Part shown: piece by piece, positions 54,468 through 64,000 of the stretch | How the letters are laid out: each line of letters opens with the position of its first letter | Position numbering within the stretch: the first letter of the stretch is position 1 | Assembly: GCA_009731375.1 (NCBI GenBank) | Contig: BJOX01000001.1 | Span: forward strand, 1,419,168 to 1,483,167 | Reading direction: 5' to 3' | Origin: Paulinella micropora | Taxonomy: Eukaryota; Cercozoa; Imbricatea; Euglyphida | DNA: 64,000 nt | The notes under the pieces: generated by a model | Told to the model about the DNA's origin: nothing | The model's database searches: none | Seen by the model: only the letters and a program-made list of their open reading frames with translations | Translations under genes and position numbers: made by a program

Positions 54468-54982
54468 GACCTTTCGGTATGTTGGCCAGCACCACGTCTT
54501 TGGCGCAGGTCAATGCCCCCTCCAGCACCAACGCCGCAGGACCCGCCGCTGCCACACATCAACAACAACAACAACCACAACAACCACAACAAAAACAGCA
54601 ACAGCAACAACAAGAACAAGAACAAGAACAATAACAATAACAACAAGAACAAGAACAAGAACAAGAACAACAAGAACAACAAGAACAACAACAAGAACAA
54701 CAACAAGAACAACAAGAACAACAACAATAACAATAACAACAAGAACAAGAACAAGAACAAGAACAACAATAACAGCAACAAGAACAAGAACAACAACAAC
54801 AACCAGAAGAAGAAGAAGAAGAAGAAGAAGAAGAAGAAGAAGAAGAAGAAGAAGAAGGAGAAGAAGAAGAAGAACAACAACAACAACAACAAGAACAGCA
54901 ACAACAACAGCAACAGCAACAGCAACAACAACAACAGCAGCAGCAGCAACAACAACAACAACGTCGAAGGCCCTGCAGCTAG

Positions 54983-55017
<35 letters not shown>

Positions 55018-55125
55018 GCGGGNNNNNNNNNNGGCGCAGTTGCTGCTAGGGCTTCTGTCATGTTTCTTGTTGTTGTTGCTGTTGTTGTCTCTTGTTGTTG
55101 TGGTGGTGGTGGTGGTGTGTGTGTG

Positions 55126-55158
<33 letters not shown>

Positions 55159-55160
55159 TT

Positions 55161-55192
<32 letters not shown>

Positions 55193-55647
55193 GCGCGCGT
55201 GTGTGTGTGTGAGAGAGAGAGAGTGTGAGTGTCTGTGTGTGCTGCTTGTCAAGTGTGCTACCATCAAGGAAAAGCGCAGTTGCTGTTGGGGTTTCTGCCA
55301 TATTAGGCCTTGTTGTCATTGCTACTGTTGCTGTAGTTGTCGTGGTGATTTCTGTGTGTGTGTGTGTGTGTGTGTGTTATATTTTACCATCAAGGAAAGG
55401 CGTTGTTGTTGTTGTTGTTGTTGTTGTTGCCGTGGTGTGTGTGTGTGTGTGATCTGTGTGCTGTGTGTTGTGTATTGTTACCATCAAGGAAAGGTGCGGT
55501 TGCGGCTAGGGTTTCTGCTAGGCGGATTGCGACGACGGAGCCGAGCGAATGGCCAAGAATGACCTATTTACATCATCACACTTGTTGTTGTTGGTTAAGT
55601 GAATGACCGGTCAGAATATCCTTTTCACATCATCACACGTGTTGTTG

Positions 55648-55679
<32 letters not shown>

Positions 55680-55998
55680 GTTGTTACTATAGTTGCTGCT
55701 GCTGCTGTTGTTGTTGTTGTTGTTGTTGCTGTGGTTGTTGTGGTTGTTGTTGTCGTTCTTATTGTGTCGCCATGACGGAGCCGAGTGCATGGCCCAAACT
55801 AACCTGTTTATGTCATCGCACTTGTTGTTGTTGTTGTTGTTGTTGTTGTTTTAGTGAATGGCCCAGAATAGCCAGTCCTAGCAGCACCGCTGTTCTTGTT
55901 GTCTAAGTGAACAGCCTAGAATAAATTTTTAACATCATCACATGTGTCCTTGTTATCCTTGTTGTCATTGTCGTCGTCGTCGTCGTTTTTGTTGTTGC

Positions 55999-56032
<34 letters not shown>

Positions 56033-56036
56033 ATTG

Positions 56037-56122
<86 letters not shown>

Positions 56123-56143
56123 GTCTGTCTGTCTGTCTCTCTG

Positions 56144-56202
<59 letters not shown>

Positions 56203-56793
56203 GACGAACTCAGAAGCTCCTTTTTTCTGACATTAGTCGATATCTCATCAGTTGATCTCATCACTTACTCCACGGAGTGAACCAAGGCCACTTGAGGTGT
56301 CACTGACCCTCCTTTGGGCTTGGTTTTTTTGAAATGGGTGCCATCTGTCGACAGACAGAGAATTAGGGGATGGTGTGGGTGTGCTGGGCCCGTGGTGGGG
56401 TGCCTTATGTGTGCCTAGCCATACGCCTATAAGTCACATGCCGAAATAGCGACGGGAAGCACAATCCTGTTCCCTCAGGGTGCCCTTTCTCGCTTGTTGA
56501 GCCCGGAATAAAACCCACAGTGCTCTGTCGGTTTATACTAGACTGTCGAACAGTCTCGAAACTCCATCTGCTTACTGGGTCCTCTGTAATGGAGGTGGGA
56601 GCTCGTTCTGCAAGGGGCGCTTATGGAACGAGCCCTGGCCCCGCCTGGTACTAGGGAGCTTTGGTATCGCCTGTATCAGTCCCTTCCGTGCAAACATCAC
56701 GGCTTAGCTGGGCATCGGGTTAATACTTTACCCACAGACTTCCTTGGTTGACGAAATCAGAAGCTCCTTTTTTCTGACATTAGTCGATATCTC

Positions 56794-56870
<77 letters not shown>

Positions 56871-57045
56871 CCTACCTACCTACCTATCTATCTACGGCCT
56901 CCTTTTCCCTGTCTGCCATGCCCATGGCTCTATACATACATACATACACATCATCATCATCATCATCATCAACAACAACAACAACAACAACAATAACATC
57001 ATCAATGACTAAATACGCCAATATGAACACCACAACACCAACACC

Positions 57046-57076
<31 letters not shown>

Positions 57077-57286
57077 GCACATGTGATGACGTGAACAGTT
57101 TATTCTGGGCCATTCACTAAAACAGGAACGACACAATGAATGACGCGACAGAATATCCTGGGCCATTCGTTGCGATCAGTCGTCGCAACACAAGAACAAC
57201 AACAACAAGAACAACAAGAACAAGAACAACAACAAGAACAACAACAACAACAACAAGAACAACACAAGAACAACAACAAGAACAAC

Positions 57287-57340
<54 letters not shown>

Positions 57341-59798
57341 GTAGAATGGACACGGACCATAGGCATCGAGGGGAATTTTGCGCGCGCGAAGGACCTAGCA
57401 AAAAAAGGTTGGTTGCTCTATGAATACTTCATATTAAAACATTGAGCGCATCATATATATGCTGAATATTGATTTCACATCCATTTGTTACTCTGTGGAA
57501 ATAAAACCGGTAGCATCGGCCATCTTTGCACGTCAGCTGTCTTGATGGAGACTAGAGGTGTGACGAGTGTTGACGGCCTCGTTGGACAGTTAGGATAGGA
57601 GTTTGCTGGTCCTCTTGGAACTTGACTAGTTCAAGCCCCCGTGGCAAGGAAACAAGCCACCCCATCTGTCCCACCCTGCTTCATGACCATCATGACTTTG
57701 CGATCATGAGAGCAGGCTCGTAACAGATAAGCAAAGAGGATCCTATTTAGCAAGGGCATTCGAAGGAACGACAGGCCTTATCATCGAGATGTGACAATGC
57801 TGATGGCATCGCTGGAAAGCTCAGCACAAGGACTATCAAATGACGCTCTCATCATCGCTGCATCATCAATACTGGCAGAGAACAACGCTCAGTATCGATG
57901 ATAGAACCAAGCTCAGCACAAGAAGGCTTTCAAACGACGCTCTCATGGTCGCTGTGTCATCAATACTGGCAGGAAACAATGCTCAGTATCGATGATAGAA
58001 CAATGCTGATGGTATCACTGATAAAGTATTGATTTTATGAAGTAGTATCGTATTTTGCAATTTTAAAAATTCTTGCAAAAAAATCTGAAGAACATTTTGC
58101 ATTATATCCTGTCATCCCAACAAAGGCTGCGTAGGCTATCATGAGCAAAATGGTCCTATGCTGGGCTGTAGGAGAGTAAGTCCTTTTAGGATTGTACTGT
58201 GCATAAGCTTTCAGGAGATCCCCTCTAAGGGTTATACGGGCTTTGTGGAATTCATCTACCTTGCTGTTTTACCGTGTCTATCCATTTTATCGGAATAATG
58301 GGTGTGCCCGACATTTCCGCTCGCTCACTTTCCGCCAAACAAACGCCTTTAGTTCTTTGAGCTGTTCGAATTCTTTCTGCCTAGCTTGTTTACGGTCTTT
58401 TGGGTTTTGTACTACGGGGAATTCCGGAAATTTTTCACTCACAAGACAATACTCTGCCCGGTTTTCCTCCCGGGCGCATACCGTAACATGAGCGTTCCTT
58501 GTCCTCTTTCCCGTGATAATGTTCTCACTCGAAATCATCATTCTGGTTTATGCGCTGCTCTCTGCACCTCCACCCTCTCTCTCTCCCCCTCGACAAACGC
58601 AAATTCAGAGGTGACTTCAAGCCCGGGATTATTGGTATCAAGCTCAGGGCTAGCATTTGTGTTGGTCGATACGGGTGGTGGTGTGATAATTGTCTTTTGC
58701 TCACGAGATTCGGGTATTGGCGCTGTTTGCAGCGGGACTTTAGCGTATTTGATGATTTCCGAGTCTAATATCTTATCCGTGATACCATCGTCAAATAGGA
58801 CATTATGTGCGGGAAATCGTTTAGATTTACGGGTAACGGGTGCAGAAGGGGCCATCGCCGTCCCCCGCCGTATCGCTGTTTCCCATTTATCCCCGTAAAC
58901 TAATTTAGCCCACTGTTCCCCGAAAGCTCTTGCCGGAATTTCCATATACGTCCGGATAATTTCTGCCTTTCCTTGGGCTTACGCCCCCTTTTTGTGCTCT
59001 TCATCTCCCCCTGTTCTACACTCGGTTGAGTCCTTGGGACTCGGAGGCTCCAAGGGAGTTGGGGCCGAGGTCACGAATACCGGTCCCTCCTCCGCGTCAC
59101 TGTTCTCGTCAGCTTGAGGAGTACTAGTGGGGGGCGACTCTTGATAGGGGGTGATTCCTGAGAAAGGGTCGGTCCGAAAGAGAGAGTTCCTACCAGGGGG
59201 TTTCCTCCCCCTGCCGGAATCTCCTCCCCTGGGTCCTCCCCTGAAACGGTACCTTGACTTTCTGGGGGCGTTTGTTGTGATAGAGCAATACTGACAGAGA
59301 ACAACGCTTATCTGATGATAGAACAATGCTGATGACATCATTGGAATGCTCAGCACAAGGACTATCAAATGACACTCTCATCATCGCTGTATCATCGATA
59401 CTGGCCGAAAACGAGAAGGCTTTCAAATCACACTCTCCTTATCGCTGTATCATCGATATCGGCCGAGAGCAAGAAGTTGAGAGTGTGCTGGCTATGGCGC
59501 TTGACGGTGCGCAGTGATGAGCAACACGTCAGCACGCAGCGCAGGCGCCTTCGGACAGAGGGCTTTCTTCTTCTTTCTTCTTCCTGGGTCCTTCGTTCTC
59601 GTCCTCGGTCCTTCGTCCTTCGTCCTTCGTCCTTCGTCCTTCCTTCGTCCTTCGTCCTTCGTCCTTCGTACTTCGTACTTCGTCCTTCGTCCTTCGTCCT
59701 TCCTGATTCCTGCTTCGTCCTTCGTCCTTCGTCCTTCGTCCTTCCTGCTTCCTTCTTCCTGCTTCCTTCCTTCCTCCTCCTCCTCTTCTTCTTCTTCT

Positions 59799-59845
<47 letters not shown>

Positions 59846-60416
59846 TTCTTCTTCTTCTTCTTCTTCTTCTTCTTCTCCTTCTTCTCCTTCTTCTTCTTCT
59901 TCTTCGTCTTCTTCTTCTTCTTCTTCTTCTCCTCCTCCTCCTCCTCCTCTCCTCCTCCTCCTCCTCCTTCTCTTTCTCCTATTCCTTGTATTTACGTTAC
60001 CAGGCAGCACAGGCATCTTCGTGTAGTGTTTCCTCGTCCACAGACTCCACCGCCGCTGCGTACGTACATCACATACACACAACATGCATACATNNNNNNN
60101 NNNNNNNNNNNNNNNNNNNNNNNNNNNNNNNNNNNNNNNNNNNNNNNNNNNNNNNNNTCACAACGAGCGTGAACTCCTGAAACCTCGGCTTGTTTGTGGC
60201 ATCATCTCCTTAGGGCACACGCTCCTGGGGAGTGTTCTAGTGTTGTCCCGTATAGTTCAAAAGGGCTCGGCTACCTTTCGGCTTGAACTGGGCACAGACA
60301 CCAACCACAGCGAGACAGTGGTTGGTGTGCAGCTTGGCCGGTGTTGAAAGTTCTTGTCCGGGGGTAGTATAGGAGGCCATGGCTTTTCAAGCTAAGCCAC
60401 GCCCACAGATTAAACA

Positions 60417-60480
<64 letters not shown>

Positions 60481-60481
60481 C

Positions 60482-60567
<86 letters not shown>

Positions 60568-60629
60568 TCATCCATCTATCTATCCATCCATTCATGCATC
60601 CATCCATCCATTCATGCATCCATCCATCC

Positions 60630-60709
<80 letters not shown>

Positions 60710-60726
60710 GTCTATCTGTCTATCTG

Positions 60727-60780
<54 letters not shown>

Positions 60781-61224
60781 CCGGGGGGGATGTAGAGGGC
60801 CAGCTGCTCAGTGCTCCGGCCTAAACCAAAACCCCCTATAACGACGGTGTTGTGTCCGCCGTTAATTGCGCTCAGCGCAAGGGCTAAACAGGCGACCATC
60901 TCCCGACCGGGGCCGTGATGCAAAGGGGTGATGAAGTCGGGGTTGTAGAAGGTAACTCACAACGAGCGTGAACTCCTGAAACTTCGGCTTGATCATGTCA
61001 TCATCTCCTTATGGCGCACGCCCCTGGGGGAGTGTTTTAGTGGTTGTTCTGTACAGTTCAAAAGGGCTCGGCTGCCTTTCGGCTTGAACTGGGCACAGGC
61101 ACCAACCACAGCGGACCGACCACGGCTGAAGTGCTGAGAGTTCTTGCTCGGGGGTAGTAAAGGAGGCAATGGCTTTTTAAGCGACGCCACGCCCACAGAT
61201 TAAACATAAACATATCTATCTATA

Positions 61225-61278
<54 letters not shown>

Positions 61279-61383
61279 ATCTATCTATTCATCCACCTAT
61301 CCATCTATCTATCTTATCTATCTATTCATCCATCTATCCATCTATCTATCCATCCATCCATCCATCCATCCATCCATCCATCC

Positions 61384-61448
<65 letters not shown>

Positions 61449-61780
61449 CATACAGTTGTGTGTAGCGGGACAGAAAGTGGAGTCGCCAAATCCTATTACA
61501 TACATGCATACATACATACATACATACATACATACATACATACATGCATACATGCATACATACATGCATACATACATACGTACATACATATATGCATACA
61601 TATATGCATACATATATACATACATACATACATAAATACATACATACATGCATACATACATACATGCATGCATGCATGCATGCATGCATACATACATACA
61701 TACATACACACATACATACATACATAAATGCAGGCATGCATGCATGCATACATGCATACATACATACATACATACATACA

Positions 61781-61811
<31 letters not shown>

Positions 61812-61865
61812 CATACATACATGCATGCATGCATGCATGCATACATACATACATACATACATACA

Positions 61866-61897
<32 letters not shown>

Positions 61898-62146
61898 CAT
61901 ATATACATACATACATACATACACACATATACATACATACACACACATACATACACACATACACACACATACATACATACACTACATACATACATGTATA
62001 CATAAATACATAAATACATACATACATACGTACGTAGTCGTACATACATACATACATACATACATACATACATACACATACATAAATACATACATACATA
62101 CATACATATATACATACATACATACAGACGTACATACGTACATACA

Positions 62147-62180
<34 letters not shown>

Positions 62181-62254
62181 CATGCATACATACCTCTGTA
62201 GTCAAACGTGATCACGTGCGCACCCAATCCTGCGTAACGTAATAGAATACATAC

Positions 62255-62350
<96 letters not shown>

Positions 62351-62605
62351 CTCTCTCTTTCTTTCTCTTCTGCTTCTGCTTCTGCTCTTGTGCTCTTCTG
62401 TCTGCTCTTCTGTCTGTTATGTCTGCTCTTCTGCTCTTCCGCTCTTCTGCTCTTCTGCTTTTCTGCTCTTCTGCTCTTCTGCTCTTCTGCTTCTCTGCTT
62501 CTCCTTCTGCTTCTCCCTCTCCCTCTCCTTCTCCTTCTCCTCCCTTCCCTTCCCTTCCCTTCCCTTCCCTTCTCTTCTCTTCTCTTCTCTTCTCTTCTCT
62601 TCTCT

Positions 62606-62642
<37 letters not shown>

Positions 62643-62706
62643 CTCGCTCTCTCGTTCTCTCCTGTTTCGGAGATAAAAAAGACAAAAATAGATAGATGGA
62701 TAGATG

Positions 62707-62742
<36 letters not shown>

Positions 62743-63559
62743 TATAGATAGATAGATAGCATGTCATAGAGGTGCACACACGATGTCTGCTGGCTCATCA
62801 GTCGCACTCACTCGCTCACGCTTACTTTCTCTTACACAGTCTCTCTCTCTCTCTCTCTCTCTATGTATGTATGCATGTATCTAGGTATGTAGTGCCCCTA
62901 TTTTCGGGAGTTAGTGAGCATGTCATAGAGCTGTACTCGATGCAGCTGTACTCGATGCCTGCTCCATCGCTCACTCACACTCACACTCGCTCACGCTTAC
63001 TTACTCTCGCTCACTCACTTACTCACTTACTTACTCAGCTCAACTCAACTCAGCTCAACTCAGCTCAACTCACCTCACTCACTCACTCACTCACTCACTC
63101 ACTCACCTCACTCACTCACCTCACTCACTCACCTCACTCACCTCACCTCACCTCACTCACTCACTCACTCACTCAACTCAACTCAAATCAACTCAAATCA
63201 ACTCAACTCAAATCAACTCAAATCAACTCACTCACTTACTCACTCACTCACTCGCTCACTCACTCACTCACTCACTCAACTCAACTCAACTCAACTCAAC
63301 TCAACTCAACTCAACTCAACTCAACTCAACCAACTCACTCAGTCACTCACTTACTCACTCACTCACTCACTTACTCACTCAAATCAACTCAACTCACTCA
63401 CTCACTCACACAAATCAACTCACTCAACTCACTCACTCACTTACTCACTCAACTCCACTCATTCTATCTCTCTGTATGTCTGTAGGTATGTACTCCACCT
63501 GTTTCCGAGTTGGTGAGCATGTCATAGAGCTGCACTCGATGCCTGGTTGCTCTGTTACC

Positions 63560-63625
<66 letters not shown>

Positions 63626-63675
63626 TGAGCATGTCTTAGAGCTGCACTCGATGCCTGGTTGCTCTGTTACCTATG

Positions 63676-63749
<74 letters not shown>

Positions 63750-63810
63750 GAGAGAGAGAGATGAGCATCTCTTGGAGCTGCACTCGATGCCTGGTTGCTC
63801 TGTTACCTAT

Positions 63811-63860
<50 letters not shown>

Positions 63861-63937
63861 CATCTCTTGGAGCTGCACTCGATGCCTGGTTGCTCTGTTT
63901 AGCTAGGCATTCATGCTACACGCATACACGCCCGCAG

Positions 63938-63986
<49 letters not shown>

Positions 63987-64000
63987 CACCGTTCCCGTGG
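49403..64000 (-). CDS. ABHD12-like alpha/beta hydrolase, 13 exons visible, 5' end outside window
   Basis: Minus-strand exons in order: 64000-63990 (partial), 63558-63499, 62229-62194, 61492-61454, 60055-60001, 57394-57358, 55563-55482, 54548-54471, 53355-53292, 51514-51438, 50522-50461, 49768-49730, 49489-49403. All introns are GT-AG and phases agree throughout, giving 241 residues to a TAG. Key parts: oxyanion-type [23 protein letters not shown]; nucleophile elbow [12 protein letters not shown] (Ser); [15 protein letters not shown]; acid loop [15 protein letters not shown] (Asp); [14 protein letters not shown] (His). Order and spacing match serine hydrolases of the ABHD12/13/17 group, closest in my judgement to ABHD12 lysophospholipases. 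Substrate not known. The N-terminal part, where a membrane anchor would lie, is beyond 64000. Exons are 36-87 nt, set in up to 4 kb of repeats. Confidence 0.88.
49490..49729. repeat. (GATA)n / (GGTA)n microsatellite
   Basis: Fills the intron between the last two exons of the hydrolase gene. Another GATA block lies at 49772-49818 in the next intron. Confidence 0.95.
49964..50460. repeat. (CT)n and (TTTC)n tracts with a copy of an exon tail
   Basis: CT, TTTC, TTGC and TTCC repeats. At 50373-50395 lies a copy of the 3' end of the exon 50461-50522 (ctggcaccagcaccaag) next to its donor complement gac. Confidence 0.9.
50523..51250. repeat. (ATCC)n, (ATC)n, (GAA)n, (CAA)n and a copy of an exon head
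   Basis: Trinucleotide repeats fill most of the intron. At 51134-51154 lies a copy of the first ~20 nt of the exon 50461-50522 with its acceptor (on the minus strand ggacag, then gctatgagctacagaag), followed by GT. Confidence 0.9.
51515..52310. repeat. GATA/GGTA microsatellites and unique intron sequence
   Basis: (GGTA)n and (GATA)n at 51520-51660 and 52277-52318. The stretch 51660-52270 is unique and non-coding as far as I can see. Confidence 0.7.
52319..52385 (-). pseudogene. Diverged copy of the acid-loop exon
   Basis: On the minus strand it reads [18 protein letters not shown], parallel to [18 protein letters not shown] of the exon at 51438-51514. It lies between GATA repeats. It has lost a clear acceptor and the Pro of the motif. 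Confidence 0.75.
52386..52616. repeat. (GATA)n microsatellite
   Basis: GATA repeats with a short unique insert at about 52525-52575, leading into repeat R. Confidence 0.95.
52617..52950 (+). mobile_element. Dispersed repeat R, copy 2
   Basis: Matches 10600-10953 almost base for base, but ends at caggattgtg without the final ~23 bases. Flanked on both sides by (GATA)n. Confidence 0.75.
52951..53291. repeat. GATA, GGTA and TACT microsatellites with an exon tail copy
   Basis: At 53167-53196 the minus strand repeats the 3' end of the exon 53292-53355 (tggcttccaa) followed by GT. The rest is tetranucleotide repeat. Confidence 0.85.
53459..53505 (-). pseudogene. Copy of the [12 protein letters not shown] exon tail
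   Basis: On the minus strand [14 protein letters not shown] parallels [14 protein letters not shown] of the exon at 54471-54548, and the copy keeps a donor (AAAG|GTAACT). It is separated from the exon by about 960 bases of (CTT)n. Confidence 0.8.
53506..54470. repeat. ~1-kb (CTT)n / (CT)n polypyrimidine tract
   Basis: CTT with CTC and GTC interruptions, then (CT)n at 54396-54463. Long Ser, Leu, Phe, Lys, Glu or Arg open frames on both strands are artefacts of the repeat. Confidence 0.95.
54556..55022. repeat. (CAA)n / (GAA)n repeats ending in poly-C and a gap
   Basis: CAA and GAA trinucleotides to about 54962, then poly-C (54981-55015) and 10 N at 55023-55032. On the minus strand this is the intron between the GHSLGS exon and the next exon. 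Confidence 0.92.
55033..55481 (-). repeat. GTT/GT repeats with three copies of the GHSLGS exon tail
   Basis: Copies of the 3' end of the exon 55482-55563 lie at about 55033-55058, 55262-55300 and 55388-55405. The last two keep the donor (on the minus strand CTTGATG|GTAGCA and CTTGATG|GTAAAA). Confidence 0.85.
55590..56200 (-). repeat. GTT and CTAT repeats with four copies of the GHSLGS exon head
   Basis: On the minus strand, head-end copies read ILTGHSL (about 55598-55621), [11 protein letters not shown] (55767-55801), ILGHSL (55851-55872) and ILGCSL (55904-55926), each within (GTT)n. From 56040 the sequence is (CTAT)n. Confidence 0.8.
56202..56249 (-). mobile_element. Dispersed repeat R, end fragment
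   Basis: The last ~48 bases of repeat R (gaagctccttttttctgaca to gatatctcatc), inverted, following (CTAT)n. Confidence 0.7.
56438..56794 (-). mobile_element. Dispersed repeat R, copy 3 (inverted)
   Basis: Full-length reverse copy of the repeat at 10600-10953, followed by (CTAT)n. It lies in the intron upstream of the GHSLGS exon. Confidence 0.78.
57090..57192 (+). pseudogene. Two inverted copies of the GHSLGS exon head
   Basis: On the plus strand, opposite to the gene, 57099-57120 reads ILGHSL and 57149-57190 reads [13 protein letters not shown]. They sit in a (CAA)n context that mirrors the (GTT)n context of the other copies, so a whole repeat-plus-exon block appears to have been inverted. 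Confidence 0.75.
57480..59300 (-). pseudogene. Copia fragment C inside a hydrolase intron
   Basis: Minus strand. 58945-58540 reads [20 protein letters not shown] and later [11 protein letters not shown], parallel to the integrase-RT spacer of copia A (VRVPARAWGDGWAKKK, SEILKYSVKD). 58255-58090 reads [20 protein letters not shown], parallel to the RT start SRLALRGDML. 57755-57650 reads [19 protein letters not shown], a gag piece like that of copia B. The parts are out of order and broken by frameshifts, so this is a mosaic of dead copia pieces. Confidence 0.65.
57795..58020. repeat. Dispersed repeat S, copy 2 (partly tandem)
   Basis: Two partial units containing gacgctctcat, tcatcaatactggca and gctcagtatcgatgatagaa; related to 49240-49380 and 59320-59490. 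Confidence 0.55.
59575..59990. repeat. TCCTTCG and (CTT)n repeats
   Basis: A heptanucleotide array (tccttcg) at about 59600-59745, then (CTT)n and (CTC)n up to the exon at 60001. Confidence 0.92.
60094..60157. other. Assembly gap (N)
   Basis: 64 N in the intron between exons 61454-61492 and 60001-60055. Confidence 0.99.
60158..60417 (+). mobile_element. Dispersed repeat Q, copy 1
   Basis: From tcacaacgagcgtgaactcc to cacagattaaacatat, followed by (CTAT)n. Repeated at 60957-61214. It is non-coding, about 260 bp, with a tetranucleotide tail, so SINE-like. It contains ggctcggctacctttcggct, but I see no definite polymerase III boxes. The 5' end may be lost in the gap. Confidence 0.65.
60418..60780. 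repeat. (CTAT)n microsatellite
   Basis: Tail of repeat Q copy 1, with CATC and CTGT variants. Confidence 0.95.
60957..61214 (+). mobile_element. Dispersed repeat Q, copy 2
   Basis: Diverged copy of 60158-60417 (for example gatcatgtcatcatctcc for gtttgtggcatcatctcc) with the same end and (CTAT)n tail to about 61450. The ~175 unique bases before it (60781-60956) show no gene. Confidence 0.65.
61495..62192. repeat. (CATA)n microsatellite
   Basis: About 700 bases of CATA, GCAT and CACA repeats fill the intron between exons 62194-62229 and 61454-61492. Confidence 0.95.
62255..63475. repeat. (CT)n, GATA and (CTCA)n repeats with exon copies
   Basis: CT and CTTCTG-type tracts to 62665, GATA to 62760, then (CTCA)n/(CAACT)n from about 62975 to 63460. 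Copies of the exon 63499-63558 lie at about 62762-62800 (minus strand HLYDML) and 62913-62965 ([10 protein letters not shown]). Confidence 0.88.
63565..63985. repeat. (GA)n tracts with three copies of an exon head
   Basis: Between (GA)n runs, 63626-63670, 63762-63806 and 63858-63900 repeat the first ~45 nt of the exon 63499-63558 on the minus strand. The first two keep the acceptor (ccatag or cataggtaacagagc context); the third has lost it. Confidence 0.88.

Noticed and set aside
54471-54590. Plus-strand Gln-rich exon reading [16 protein letters not shown]
   Set aside because: The minus strand reads as a phase-correct exon of the hydrolase ([14 protein letters not shown]), so the plus reading is a shadow.
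53467-55212. Open frames of Ser/Leu/Phe or Lys/Glu/Arg up to 580 residues
   Set aside because: Translated (CTT)n, (CT)n and (CAA)n microsatellite. The only real coding parts are small minus-strand exons.
49240-59490. Repeat S as a copia gag gene
   Set aside because: The plus-strand reading resembles gag only over about 30 residues and is not continued by any open frame.

Overview
The window looks like nuclear DNA of a unicellular eukaryote, probably an alga or other protist. It has spliceosomal genes with GT-AG introns, tRNA-derived SINEs, copia-type LTR retrotransposons, a very large non-LTR retrotransposon, degenerate TTAGGG-type repeats and an extraordinary load of microsatellites (TTA, CATA, CTAT, ATC, CTT, CT, GTT). 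There are six runs of N, several beside long homopolymers, so some indels may be assembly errors. I cannot name the species.

Layout. 1-4.3 kb holds three copies of one tRNA-like SINE separated by (TTA)n, then GA and CATA microsatellites. 4.97-16.19 kb is a plus-strand gene that I assembled by eye from 12 small exons whose phases all agree (427 codons plus stop). It has an arginine/serine-rich N-terminus followed by two domains resembling bacterial SpoVS (Alba-like fold). 17.06-43.40 kb is a minus-strand copia element with two LTRs, an apparent 5-bp target duplication, a half-tRNA-type primer site and a purine tract. A 2.05-kb stretch of this copia is repeated directly (17495-19548 and 36267-38321). 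Between the two copies lie a 2.9-kb AT-rich fragment of a DNA-virus-like element (two-membrane-segment protein, A32-type packaging ATPase with a frameshift, small basic proteins, hairpins) and a ~13.8-kb LINE. The LINE's reading frame runs about 11.7 kb, interrupted only at poly-C runs, and carries RNase H ahead of the reverse transcriptase and an R2-type endonuclease at the end. 43.4-47.6 kb is a decayed, internally deleted second copia. 49.40-64.0 kb is a minus-strand gene, 13 exons visible, for an ABHD12-like alpha/beta hydrolase with its catalytic triad; its 5' end lies outside the window.

The most striking feature is how the introns of both host genes are built. Almost every intron is microsatellite, and embedded in it are extra copies of the adjacent exon edge together with the splice site: about 19 copies of one exon tail in the SpoVS gene, 6 of another, and partial copies of at least seven exons in the hydrolase gene, two of them inverted. 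This suggests introns growing by repeated duplication across exon-intron junctions. Many long open frames in the window are only translated microsatellite and are not annotated as genes.
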